Origin: Ruegeria sp. Ofav3-42
GTDB taxonomy: Bacteria; Pseudomonadota; Alphaproteobacteria; Rhodobacterales; Rhodobacteraceae
DNA length: 64,000 bases
Reading direction: 5' to 3'
Assembly (NCBI RefSeq): GCF_022347725.1
Contig: NZ_JAKRGB010000020.1
Location: forward strand, 1 to 64,000
Part shown: one piece after another, positions 24,937 through 33,609 of the stretch
Numbering within the stretch: the stretch's first letter is position 1
Layout: each line of letters begins with the position of its first letter
Program-made: the position numbers and the translations under genes
The notes under the pieces: model-generated
The model's input: the letters and a program-made list of their open reading frames with translations, nothing else
Told to the model about the DNA's origin: nothing
Databases searched by the model: none

Positions 24937-25368
24937 ATGAACATGACGCCGCCGGAGGCCCCTGTGGATGGTAAGAACCAGCCCGGGGATATGCCCCCGG
25001 CGGCGTCCGTTTGCGCGCCTGAAACTCTGACGGTTCTCAGGAAACGATCCGATTTCCTGAAAGCTGCCCGTGCGCGCAGGCAAGGTACATCCTCGATGAT
25101 GGTGCAGGCCCGTAAACGTGCGGCCGATGAGGCAACCGGGATTCGGGTGGGTTTCACCTGTTCAAAAAAAGTCGGCAATGCTGTCGCCCGCAACCGCGCC
25201 AAGCGCCGGTTGCGCGAGGCCGCGCGAGCCGTTCTGCCCGTTAACGGTCAAGACGGCTGGGATTACGTCCTGATTGGCCGAGCCGAAACCACAGCCGCGC
25301 GACCGTACAATGCGCTTTTGGACGATCTGCGCTATGCGCTACGCAAAGTGCACAGCGCGCGGAATTGA
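24937..25368 (+). CDS. rnpA: Ribonuclease P protein component
   Basis: A 143-residue basic protein. 'LRKRSDFLKAARA' is the usual opening, and 'GFTCSKKVGNAVARNRAKRR' followed by 'LREAAR' is the RNR signature of RnpA. It pairs with RnpB RNA to mature tRNA 5' ends. An N-terminal extension of about 30 residues precedes the conserved start, and an internal start is possible. It overlaps yidD by four bases. Confidence 0.96.
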   Translation: MNMTPPEAPVDGKNQPGDMPPAASVCAPETLTVLRKRSDFLKAARARRQGTSSMMVQARKRAADEATGIRVGFTCSKKVGNAVARNRAKRRLREAARAVLPVNGQDGWDYVLIGRAETTAARPYNALLDDLRYALRKVHSARN

Positions 25369-25613
25369 CCCTTTTTTCTCATATCGTGGCTCTGCCCGTA
25401 CGGGTCTATCGGCTGGTGTTCAGCCCCTGGGTCGGCTTCAATTGTCGATACCAACCGACTTGCTCAGCCTATGCGTTGGAAGCGCTGGAAAAACACGGCG
25501 CCATCAAGGGCACCTGGCTTGCAATCCGCAGGATCGGCCGGTGCCATCCCTGGGGCGGCGATGGATATGATCCCGTACCGGATCGCAAAGACGACGGCGG
25601 TTGCTGTTCGTGA
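25365..25613 (+). CDS. yidD: Membrane protein insertion efficiency factor YidD
   Basis: An 82-residue protein with 'LVFSPWVGFNCRYQPTCSAY' and 'RIGRCHPWGGDGYDPVP', the conserved YidD cysteines. The start is a TTG overlapping the rnpA stop (TTGA), or possibly a GTG at 25386. It is thought to assist YidC-dependent insertion of membrane proteins. yidC itself lies 4.3 kb downstream, with three genes in between. Confidence 0.95.
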   Translation: MTLFSHIVALPVRVYRLVFSPWVGFNCRYQPTCSAYALEALEKHGAIKGTWLAIRRIGRCHPWGGDGYDPVPDRKDDGGCCS

Positions 25614-25680
25614 CCTTCCGTCAGACTTGACCCATTACCAACTCCGCTGAACACTTGGACCCGAACCACCTGAGGTCCAG

Positions 25681-27297
25681 ATGACATCCGAAGCCCGCCA
25701 CTCCCTGCCTACACATGATGTTCTGAATCAGCCGCCTGTGCGTGGCGACTCCAACCTCTGGACGACTGATCCTGTCCTGCAAAACGCCGTGCATTTTGCA
25801 GGCGGCCGCAACGCGCCATTGGAGGCTTATGGGGATACGCTCGGGCGCGCCGAGGCCCGTGAACTGGGGTGCGAGGCCAATCGGCACCCCCCGGAACTAC
25901 GACTGTTCGATCAGGGCGGCAGGCGTCTGGACGAGGTTCGGTTCCACCCCGCCTATCACCAGATGATGCAGATCAGCCAATCCGCAGGTTACGCGTCACT
26001 GGCATGGGACGGGCAACCCGGCGGGCACTCAACGCATGCCGCGATGATGTACTTGGCCAGCCAGGTTGAACCCGGGCATTGCTGCCCGATGACCATGACC
26101 TATGCGGCAATCCCGGCCCTAGCAGCCAATGAACAGATCGCTTCGATCTGGCGGCCAAAACTCATGGCGCGCAGCTATGATCCGTCGACGAACCCGATCG
26201 AACGAAAAACCAGTGCCACGCTAGGCATGGCAATGACTGAAAAACAGGGTGGCTCGGACGTGCGCGCCAATACGACCGTCGCAACCCGCGACGGTGATCA
26301 TTGGCGGTTACGCGGGCATAAATGGTTCTGTTCGGCCCCAATGTCGGACGGGTTCCTGACACTGGCGCAAGCGCCGGGCGGCCTGACATGTTTCCTTGTG
26401 CCCCGCTGGCTTGATGGTGAGCGCAATGCGATCCACTTGATGCGACTGAAAGACAAGCTGGGCAACAAATCCAACGCCTCGTCTGAAATCGAATACCACG
26501 ACGCGCTCGCCTACCAGTTGGGCGACGAAGGTGCGGGTGTCCGGACGATCATCGAAATGGTGCACCACACGCGTTTGGATACGGCCGTGGCTCCGGCAGG
26601 CCTGATGCGCGCCGCCCTGACAGAGGCACATCATTGGGTGGCCCACCGCAGCGCTTTTCAACGCAGATTGATTGACCAGCCCCTGATGCGCGCGGTGCTG
26701 GCTGATCTTGTGCTGGACTGGGAAGGCGCTCTGACACTGGGTATGCGTGTCGCGCAAGCATTCGACGGCCAGTCGCCCGAGGACAGAGCCTTTGCCCGGA
26801 TCGGCGTCGCATTGGCCAAGTTCCTGAACAACAAACGCTGCCCCGTGGTCGTGGTCGAAGCGATGGAAGTATTGGGCGGCATGGGCTACGTAGAAGACAC
26901 GCCCCTACCCCAGATCTATCGCGAAGCGCCCTTGAACAGCATTTGGGAAGGGTCGGGCAATGTGATCTGCCTCGACATTCTGCGCACCCTCGCCCGAGAT
27001 CCGATGGCTGCCGAGGTTGTGGACGCCGAGTTGGATACAGCGGCCGGCGCAGACAGAGAGTACGACGCAGCTCTGAAGGCACATCGCGACCGTTGGCCGG
27101 GGCTTCCACCTGAGGCTGAAGCGCGTTGGTTCGCTGAGAACACGGCGCTGTTGCTGACCGCATCACAGCTATTGCGCCACGCTCCGAACGAGGTTGCCGA
27201 TGGGTTCATAGCATCGCGATTGTTGGGCAACGGCGGGCGCATCCCCGGGTCGGTTGCAGGTTTGGACACGGACGCCTTGCTGGCGCGTATGGGCTGA
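25681..27297 (+). CDS. aidB: AidB-like acyl-CoA dehydrogenase
   Basis: A 538-residue flavoprotein colinear with E. coli AidB: 'HDVLNQPPVRGDSNLWTTDP' at the start, the AidB-type 'GMAMTEKQGGSDVRANTT', 'RLKDKLGNKSNASSEIEYHD', and near the end 'EAMEVLGGMGYVEDTPLP' with 'SIWEGSGNVICLDILR'. AidB is induced in adaptive responses to alkylation in E. coli and binds DNA and FAD; its physiological substrate is unclear. AGGTCCAG lies just before the ATG. It stands between yidD and ttcA on the same strand. Confidence 0.9.
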   Translation: MTSEARHSLPTHDVLNQPPVRGDSNLWTTDPVLQNAVHFAGGRNAPLEAYGDTLGRAEARELGCEANRHPPELRLFDQGGRRLDEVRFHPAYHQMMQISQSAGYASLAWDGQPGGHSTHAAMMYLASQVEPGHCCPMTMTYAAIPALAANEQIASIWRPKLMARSYDPSTNPIERKTSATLGMAMTEKQGGSDVRANTTVATRDGDHWRLRGHKWFCSAPMSDGFLTLAQAPGGLTCFLVPRWLDGERNAIHLMRLKDKLGNKSNASSEIEYHDALAYQLGDEGAGVRTIIEMVHHTRLDTAVAPAGLMRAALTEAHHWVAHRSAFQRRLIDQPLMRAVLADLVLDWEGALTLGMRVAQAFDGQSPEDRAFARIGVALAKFLNNKRCPVVVVEAMEVLGGMGYVEDTPLPQIYREAPLNSIWEGSGNVICLDILRTLARDPMAAEVVDAELDTAAGADREYDAALKAHRDRWPGLPPEAEARWFAENTALLLTASQLLRHAPNEVADGFIASRLLGNGGRIPGSVAGLDTDALLARMG

Positions 27298-27340
27298 CCC
27301 GCCACTTGCCCGGTTGCGCCAACTGCTGTAGGGGCTGCGC

Positions 27341-28234
27341 ATGTTTGACGAAGCTGACGATATCCACCCGCTTTTTGCCGGCGCGCCCTCGACCACCGAG
27401 TTCAAGAAGCTGCGCAAGCGCATCGTGCGCCAGACCCGTGAGGCTATCGAGCAATACGGGATGGTGGACCCGTCAGCGCATGACAAAGACGGTAAGCCGC
27501 CCCGCTGGTTGGTCTGCCTGTCCGGCGGCAAGGACAGCTACACTCTGCTGGCCGTTCTTTATGAGCTGAAGTGGCGTGGCCTGCTGCCCGTCGATCTGCT
27601 GGCCTGCAATCTGGATCAGGGGCAGCCTGGATTTCCGGCGACCGTCCTGCCCGAGTTTTTGGAACGTATGGGCGTCCCCCATCGGATCGAGTATCAGGAC
27701 ACTTATTCCGTCGTGATGGACAAGGTTCCGCAGGGCCGCACCTATTGCGCTCTGTGCTCGCGACTGCGCCGTGGCAACCTGTACCGAATTGCCCGCGAAG
27801 AAGGCTGTAGCGCGGTCGTACTTGGCCATCACCGCGACGATATCCTCGAGACGTTTTTCATGAACCTGTTCCACGGTGGGCGTTTGGCGACCATGCCGCC
27901 GAAACTTGTGAACGAAGAAGGCGATCTTTTCGTTTTCCGCCCCCTTGCCCATGTGGCCGAGGCCGATTGCGAGAAATTCGCCACCTCGATGAACTATCCC
28001 ATCATCCCCTGCGACCTGTGCGGCAGCCAGGACGGCCTGCAGCGCCAGCAGGTGAAACAAATTCTCGATCAGTGGGAGAAGAACAGCCCCGGACGCCGAC
28101 AGGTGATGTTCCGGGCGCTGACAAACGCGCGGCCTTCGCATTTGCTGGACCCGAAACTGTTTGATTTTCAAAATCTTGCGCTTAACCCGAGCAAAAAAGA
28201 CGAAAATTCTGGCGAAATTCCGCAGTTGCGTTAA
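27341..28234 (+). CDS. ttcA: tRNA 2-thiocytidine(32) synthetase
   Basis: A 297-residue PP-loop enzyme. The ATP-binding 'CLSGGKDSYTLL' lies at residues 59-70, and Cys pairs for the iron-sulfur cluster are seen in 'YCALCSRLRRGNLYRIA' and 'CDLCGSQDGLQRQQVK'. 'GHHRDDILETFFMNLFHGG' is characteristic of TtcA. It thiolates cytidine 32 in certain tRNAs. Length and motifs are normal for the family. Confidence 0.95.
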   Translation: MFDEADDIHPLFAGAPSTTEFKKLRKRIVRQTREAIEQYGMVDPSAHDKDGKPPRWLVCLSGGKDSYTLLAVLYELKWRGLLPVDLLACNLDQGQPGFPATVLPEFLERMGVPHRIEYQDTYSVVMDKVPQGRTYCALCSRLRRGNLYRIAREEGCSAVVLGHHRDDILETFFMNLFHGGRLATMPPKLVNEEGDLFVFRPLAHVAEADCEKFATSMNYPIIPCDLCGSQDGLQRQQVKQILDQWEKNSPGRRQVMFRALTNARPSHLLDPKLFDFQNLALNPSKKDENSGEIPQLR

Positions 28235-28305
28235 CGAGTGACTCAGATTGGTTTTCTAGGGTCGACCTGAGCGAGCTGTGCTCAAGGTAGAGGCCCGGAT
28301 AACCG

Positions 28306-29841
28306 ATGTGGAAACATATCTCAGTCAACAGAATTCTCGACTTTCTCGCCACGGCGCTAAGCGGGCCTCCTGCCCTGGCCTTTGCACCGGCGATCAGCCT
28401 CGCCGCATATTGGATTGGCGGAGAACGCGCGCTAATCATCGTCGCACTGGCGCTTCCGCTCGTGTTTGCAGCGGCGGTCTCTGTTGCGAACAAGGCTGAC
28501 ATCCGATCGAAACGCAATAGCGGTCTTTTGCCGATTGATGCCTTCGCAGCCGGGATGGAAGACATTTTCAAGGATAATCAGCGCACTGGCCACGAAGCCG
28601 CCTGTATGATTGTGGAACTGGACGGGTTCCCCGATTTTCTGGATCTCCACGGCAATGCCGCTGGCAACCTGATGGCAGACCAGTTCCGTGCCCGCGTTGC
28701 CTCTGTCATCCGGTCTCAGGACATGGCCACGGGCATGGATCAAAGCAAGATCTCTATCGGTCTGCACGGGTCTCAGAATCTGGACCTTGAAGCCTGCATT
28801 CAGATGTCAGGGCGCATTCAGGCGGCTGTCGAAGAACCGATTACTTTGAATGGCACCAGCGTATACATGTCCTGCTCGATCGGGTTTTGTCTTCAATCCA
28901 CAATCCCTGAGGCCGCCTTTGCCGAGTGGATCGACGCCGCAAACGCAGCTTTGGGCGAAGCGCAAAGAAACGGTCCGGCCACCATCCGCGCTTATTCCTC
29001 GGAGACTCAACGGCGGGCACGCATTCGCGCCAATCTGCGTAAAGAGTTTGTTGCAGCCCTGGACAGCGGCGAGATACGCCCATGGTTTCAACCACAGATT
29101 TCCACAGATACCGGGCATGTGACAGGGTTTGAGGCTCTGGCCCGCTGGGAACACCCCCAAAAGGGCGTGTTGGGCCCGCAGATTTTTCTGCCATTTGCCG
29201 AACAGGCCGACCTGATGGAACGGCTGGGTCAGGTGATGCGGCATCACGCCTTTGCTGCTATGCAGAAGTGGGACCGCACCGGAGTGATCGTGCCTCGGAT
29301 AGGGGTGAATTTCTCATCAGACGAACTGCGCGATCCTGCGCTGATCGACCGTCTGAAATGGGAGCTTGATCAGAATGACCTCACCCCCGACAGACTGGCC
29401 GTCGAGATTCTTGAAACGGTATTTTCCAGACGACCGGATGACGTGATCACCCGCAATGTGACAAGCATGTCCAATCTCGGGTGCTGCATTGATCTGGATG
29501 ACTTTGGTACTGGTCACGCGTCAATTGCTTCGGTCAAACGCTTTGACGTCTCACGCATCAAAATCGACCGGTCCTTTGTCGCCAAGGCCGATCGCGATGC
29601 CAGTCAGCAACAGTTGGTCAGCGCGATTTTGACGATGGCGGAACGACTGAATGTCGAGACATTGGCGGAAGGTGTTGAATCCCCCGGCGAACATGCACTG
29701 ATGGCACAGTTAGGCTGCGATCACGTCCAAGGCTTCGGGATTGGTAAGCCCATGCCTTTTGAAAAGACCATGGACTGGATGCTGGCGCATCAGAACAAGA
29801 TCAACGGAATGCCGAAAATCGGACGCCAAGCGCGGCCTTAA
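28306..29841 (+). CDS. Membrane EAL-domain phosphodiesterase with degenerate GGDEF
   Basis: A 511-residue protein. Two N-terminal hydrophobic segments (about 18-60) are followed by a GGDEF-like domain whose active-site loop is lost ('KISIGLHGS' in place of GGDEF), so cyclic-di-GMP synthesis is unlikely. The EAL domain from about 240 is intact: E276-A-L, 'VNFSSDEL', 'EILETVF', 'DLDDFGTGHAS' with D398/D399, the Lys in 'RIKIDRSF' and 'LAEGVESPGE'. It therefore probably hydrolyses cyclic-di-GMP at the membrane, lowering the signal that promotes surface attachment. Confidence 0.92.
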   Translation: MWKHISVNRILDFLATALSGPPALAFAPAISLAAYWIGGERALIIVALALPLVFAAAVSVANKADIRSKRNSGLLPIDAFAAGMEDIFKDNQRTGHEAACMIVELDGFPDFLDLHGNAAGNLMADQFRARVASVIRSQDMATGMDQSKISIGLHGSQNLDLEACIQMSGRIQAAVEEPITLNGTSVYMSCSIGFCLQSTIPEAAFAEWIDAANAALGEAQRNGPATIRAYSSETQRRARIRANLRKEFVAALDSGEIRPWFQPQISTDTGHVTGFEALARWEHPQKGVLGPQIFLPFAEQADLMERLGQVMRHHAFAAMQKWDRTGVIVPRIGVNFSSDELRDPALIDRLKWELDQNDLTPDRLAVEILETVFSRRPDDVITRNVTSMSNLGCCIDLDDFGTGHASIASVKRFDVSRIKIDRSFVAKADRDASQQQLVSAILTMAERLNVETLAEGVESPGEHALMAQLGCDHVQGFGIGKPMPFEKTMDWMLAHQNKINGMPKIGRQARP

Positions 29842-29964
29842 CCGCGAATTAACGCCACAGAACCCCGATCCGTGATGAAATAAAGGGCGATTCCGCTTGA
29901 CCTTTGGGCTTGCACTCTGTTGAACCCAGCGGGTGTCTTTCACTGCTCAAGGTGGCTGTCCCAG

Positions 29965-31794
29965 ATGGACGATCAGAACAAGAATCTAATCCTCGCAACC
30001 GCGCTCAGCTTTCTCGTGATCCTGGTTTGGTTCGTGCTGTTTCCTCCGCCCGAACAGACCACGTCGCCAGAGCCGACCGAGATCAGCGCAACAGAGGGCA
30101 CAGATGTTCAGACCCCCAGCGCCACCAGCACCGGCACTGTCGGCGAAGCGACGGCAGACGCAACTGAAGTCGAACCTGACGCTGAGGCGCCACGGATCGG
30201 AATCGACACGCCGCGCCTGAAGGGCAGCCTGTCACTGTCCGGCGGTCGCCTCGATGAGCTGTTTCTGAAGGACTACAAAGTTTCGATCGACGAAGGCGCA
30301 CCTATTGTTGAGCTGTTGTCGCCCGTGGGCTCGGAATCAGCCTATTATGCGCTGTACGGATGGGCACCGGGCGCGGGTGTCGCAGGGGCTGATGTTCCCG
30401 GACCGAACACGCTGTGGACAGTCGAAAACGGCGACGTTCTGGGCGTCGACACTCCGGTTACCCTGAAGTGGGATAACGAAAAGGGTCTGACCTTCCGCCG
30501 CACGATCTCGGTTGACGAAGATTACATGTTCACCGTCACCCAGTCGGTTCAGAACAACACCCAATCCGAAGTGGGCATGGCCCCTTACGGCATCCTTGCC
30601 CGCCATGGCATGGGTGAAGACGGGGAGCTGCCTGATCTTAAGAACTTCTTCATCCTGCATGAAGGCGTGATGGTCATGGCCGACGGCGTTCTGAACGAAA
30701 TCGACTATGGCGATGTGCGCGATTTTGACATCGACCCGAATGAACGTGCACAAGCCGAGGTCTTTCAGATCAAAGAAGGCGGTTGGATCGGCTTCACTGA
30801 TCACTACTGGATGACCACACTGATCCCCGAGGAAGGGTCGGCCTTCAAGGCAGCAGCAAAATACGATTCGCGCCGCAAGATCTACCAGACGGAAACCGTT
30901 CTTCCGACGCTGACGGTTGCTCCGGGTGCGACTGAAGAGGTCACCACTCAACTGTTTGCCGGTGCAAAGGAATGGGAAACCATCCGCGAGTATCAGCAGC
31001 AGGGCGTGCAGAAGTTCATCGACAGCATCGACTGGGGCTGGTTCTACTTCCTGACCAAGCCGATCTTCTGGCTGCTGCACAACATCAACGCCCTGATCGG
31101 CAACATGGGCTGGTCGATCATCGGCCTGACGCTGATCATCAAGGCGATCCTGTTCCCGCTGGCGTTTAAATCCTACGTCTCGATGGCGAAGATGAAGGAA
31201 CTCCAGCCGCAGATGGAGGCTCTGAAAGAGGCCGCCGGCGACGACCGTCAAAAGATGCAGCAGGGCATGATGGAGCTGTACAAGAAGGAAAAGGTGAACC
31301 CGGCCGCAGGCTGTTTGCCGATCTTGATGCAGATCCCGATCTTCTTCTCGCTGTACAAAGTGATCTTTGTCACCATCGAACTGCGTCAGGCCCCATGGTT
31401 TGGCCCGTTCCAGGACCTCAGCGCACCTGATCCGACCTCGATCATGAACCTTTTCGGCTTGTTGCCTTGGGCCGGTCCGCAGCCTGACACGCTGATGGCG
31501 CTGATCTTCATTGGCATCCTGCCGCTGCTGCTGGGTGTTTCGATGTGGCTGCAGCAGAAACTGAACCCGGCGCCAACGGATCCGACCCAGGCGATGATCT
31601 TTGCCTGGATGCCGTGGGTATTCATGTTCATGCTGGGCAGCTTTGCCAGCGGGCTGGTCGTCTACTGGATCGCAAACAACACGATCACGTTCACGCAGCA
31701 GTACCTGATCATGCGCAGCCAGGGCTATAAGCCCGACGTGTTTGGCAACATCAAGTCCGGCTTCAAACGAACTCCGAAGACGGATGACAAATGA
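29965..31794 (+). CDS. yidC: Membrane protein insertase YidC
   Basis: A 609-residue insertase. The first helix starts right after 'MDDQNKNLILATALSF', then comes an acidic Pro/Thr linker, the large periplasmic beta domain and the conserved C-terminal five-helix core with 'NPAAGCLPILMQIPIFFSLY' and 'MIFAWMPWVFMFMLGSFASG'. The ATG at 29965 matches the usual family start; a longer frame from 29920 adds 15 unlikely residues. It overlaps the MOSC gene by ATGA, starting a four-gene coupled operon. Confidence 0.96.
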   Translation: MDDQNKNLILATALSFLVILVWFVLFPPPEQTTSPEPTEISATEGTDVQTPSATSTGTVGEATADATEVEPDAEAPRIGIDTPRLKGSLSLSGGRLDELFLKDYKVSIDEGAPIVELLSPVGSESAYYALYGWAPGAGVAGADVPGPNTLWTVENGDVLGVDTPVTLKWDNEKGLTFRRTISVDEDYMFTVTQSVQNNTQSEVGMAPYGILARHGMGEDGELPDLKNFFILHEGVMVMADGVLNEIDYGDVRDFDIDPNERAQAEVFQIKEGGWIGFTDHYWMTTLIPEEGSAFKAAAKYDSRRKIYQTETVLPTLTVAPGATEEVTTQLFAGAKEWETIREYQQQGVQKFIDSIDWGWFYFLTKPIFWLLHNINALIGNMGWSIIGLTLIIKAILFPLAFKSYVSMAKMKELQPQMEALKEAAGDDRQKMQQGMMELYKKEKVNPAAGCLPILMQIPIFFSLYKVIFVTIELRQAPWFGPFQDLSAPDPTSIMNLFGLLPWAGPQPDTLMALIFIGILPLLLGVSMWLQQKLNPAPTDPTQAMIFAWMPWVFMFMLGSFASGLVVYWIANNTITFTQQYLIMRSQGYKPDVFGNIKSGFKRTPKTDDK

Positions 31795-32528
31795 ATGCCG
31801 AAGTGACCCATATCTTGCGGCATCCGATCAAAAGTCATGGTCGTGAAGCCGTTCAGACCGTAACAGTGACCCCCGGGCAGACCATGCCCGGGGATCGCGT
31901 TTGGGCGGTCGCGCATGAGGCCTCGACCGCAGACGGGTCACAATGGGAGCCCTGCGCCAGTTTCAGCCGCGGAGCAAAAGCGCCTCAGCTGATGGCCATC
32001 TCGTCCCGGCTGGACGGCGATACGATGACATTGACCCACCCGGATCGCCCGGATCTGACCTTTGATCCCGACAAAGATCAGCAGGAGTTTCTGGACTGGG
32101 TTCAAGCGTTGATGCCCACAGATCGTGCTGCATCGGCCCGGATCATTCGCGTCCCTGGGCGGGGCATGACCGACAGCGATTACCCCTCGATCAGCTTGTG
32201 CAACATGGCATCGCACCGCGCGGTTGAACAAAAGCTGGGCCGGGACCTGTCGATCCAACGCTGGCGCGGTAACATCTGGTTCGATGGCCTTCCCCTGTGG
32301 GAAGAATTCGATTGGCTGAACCGTGAGGTTCAGGTTGGCGAGGCCGTGTTCCGCGTGCGTGAACGTACCACCCGCTGCCTGGCGACGACGGCCAATCCGG
32401 AAACCGGCGTTCGCGATGCCGATACGCTGGGCGCGTTAAGCAGCTGGGGCCATCAGGATTTCGGCGTCTATGCCGAAGTGGTTCGTGGTGGCGAAATCTC
32501 AGTCGGCGATAAGGTTCACCTGCTATGA
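31791..32528 (+). CDS. MOSC-domain protein
   Basis: A 245-residue protein with an N-terminal beta-barrel ('ILRHPIKSHGREAVQTVTV') and a C-terminal MOSC domain: 'RWRGNIWFDGLPLWEE' and, near the end, 'ERTTRCLATTANPETGVRD' with the conserved Cys. MOSC proteins bind or transfer molybdenum cofactor sulfur or reduce N-hydroxylated compounds. The precise substrate is unknown. It overlaps both yidC and engB by four bases. Confidence 0.88.
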   Translation: MNAEVTHILRHPIKSHGREAVQTVTVTPGQTMPGDRVWAVAHEASTADGSQWEPCASFSRGAKAPQLMAISSRLDGDTMTLTHPDRPDLTFDPDKDQQEFLDWVQALMPTDRAASARIIRVPGRGMTDSDYPSISLCNMASHRAVEQKLGRDLSIQRWRGNIWFDGLPLWEEFDWLNREVQVGEAVFRVRERTTRCLATTANPETGVRDADTLGALSSWGHQDFGVYAEVVRGGEISVGDKVHLL

Positions 32529-33178
32529 GCACCCTTCCCTTTCCACTTGTCGAAGACCCGGACGAGTTCGCGCTGGAACGTGGGCGCAAGCTGTTTGCAG
32601 GACCGTCCGAGTTTGTCAAAGGCGTGGTCGCCATGAACGGCCTGCCCGCACCTGACCGGCTTGAGGTTTGCTTTGCGGGCCGGTCCAACGTGGGCAAGTC
32701 CAGCCTGATAAACGCACTGACCGGCACCAAGGGGTTGGCCCGTGCGTCAAACACTCCAGGCCGCACGCAAGAGATCAACTTTTTCACCCAAGGCCCCGAA
32801 CTGTATCTGGTCGACTTGCCCGGTTATGGCTACGCCAACGCGCCGGTTAAGGTGGTGGAAAAGTGGCAGCGGCTGCTGAAACAGTATCTGAGCGGGCGGC
32901 AGACATTGCGCCGCGCTTTTGTCCTGATTGACTCGCGCCATGGTGTAAAACCCGTCGATGCGGAGATCATGAAGCTTCTGGATACCAGCGCCGTGACCTT
33001 TCAATGCGTAATGACCAAGGCAGATAAGGTTAAGGCCAACGAACGCCAGAAGGTGCTGGATCAGGTACGCGGCGCGCTGTCCAAACATCCGGCGGCCTTC
33101 CCGGAAATCGTGCTGACCTCGTCCGAAAAGGGTGACGGCATTCCGACACTCCGCTCGGTCATCGCACATCTGGAATGA
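32525..33178 (+). CDS. engB: Ribosome biogenesis GTPase EngB/YihA
   Basis: A 217-residue GTPase with G1 'AGRSNVGKSSLINALTG', G2 in 'SNTPGRTQEINFF', G3 'DLPGYGYA', G4 'TKADKV' and G5 'TSSEKGDG'. This order is diagnostic of the EngB (YsxC) family, essential for 50S assembly in many bacteria. It is translationally coupled on both sides. Confidence 0.96.
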   Translation: MSTLPFPLVEDPDEFALERGRKLFAGPSEFVKGVVAMNGLPAPDRLEVCFAGRSNVGKSSLINALTGTKGLARASNTPGRTQEINFFTQGPELYLVDLPGYGYANAPVKVVEKWQRLLKQYLSGRQTLRRAFVLIDSRHGVKPVDAEIMKLLDTSAVTFQCVMTKADKVKANERQKVLDQVRGALSKHPAAFPEIVLTSSEKGDGIPTLRSVIAHLE

Positions 33179-33543
33179 TCCTGATCGACCGCCTTTTCCC
33201 ATTGCTGACGTTGCTGGCGCTGTTGCTGACCAGCGCGATCCCGCAAGGCTGGATGCCTGCGATGGGGAATGACGGGAAAGTGTTGCTGGTGCTGTGCACC
33301 GGCGAAGGTACGGTCGAGCAATGGGTCGATCTGGACCCTGATGACCCTGTTCACGACGATACCGACTCGCGCATCATGTGTCCTTTCGCTGGCATGACAG
33401 CGGATATCAACCTGCCTTCCGTCGGGGAGATCGTCCCATTCACCGCGCCGATTCAGGCGCGCTGGACTCATCGCGATTTCACACACCGCAGTGCCGGGTT
33501 CTATACCCGCTACGACGCCCGCGGACCGCCTCTCATCTCCTGA
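33175..33543 (+). CDS. Small membrane or exported protein, DUF2946-like
   Basis: A 122-residue protein with an N-terminal hydrophobic segment ('LFPLLTLLALLLTSA') followed by 'GWMPAM', 'VLLVLCTGEG' and a 'MCPFAG' segment. This Cys-containing layout resembles DUF2946-type proteins found beside metal or heme uptake genes. The next gene is a PepSY protein, consistent with that setting. The metal-linked role is inference. Confidence 0.65.
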   Translation: MILIDRLFPLLTLLALLLTSAIPQGWMPAMGNDGKVLLVLCTGEGTVEQWVDLDPDDPVHDDTDSRIMCPFAGMTADINLPSVGEIVPFTAPIQARWTHRDFTHRSAGFYTRYDARGPPLIS

Positions 33544-33609
33544 TTCAACTCAACACAGTTTGAACCAGCGCAGGCACTGCGCGGGTAATTATCGAATCCG
33601 GAGACTATC

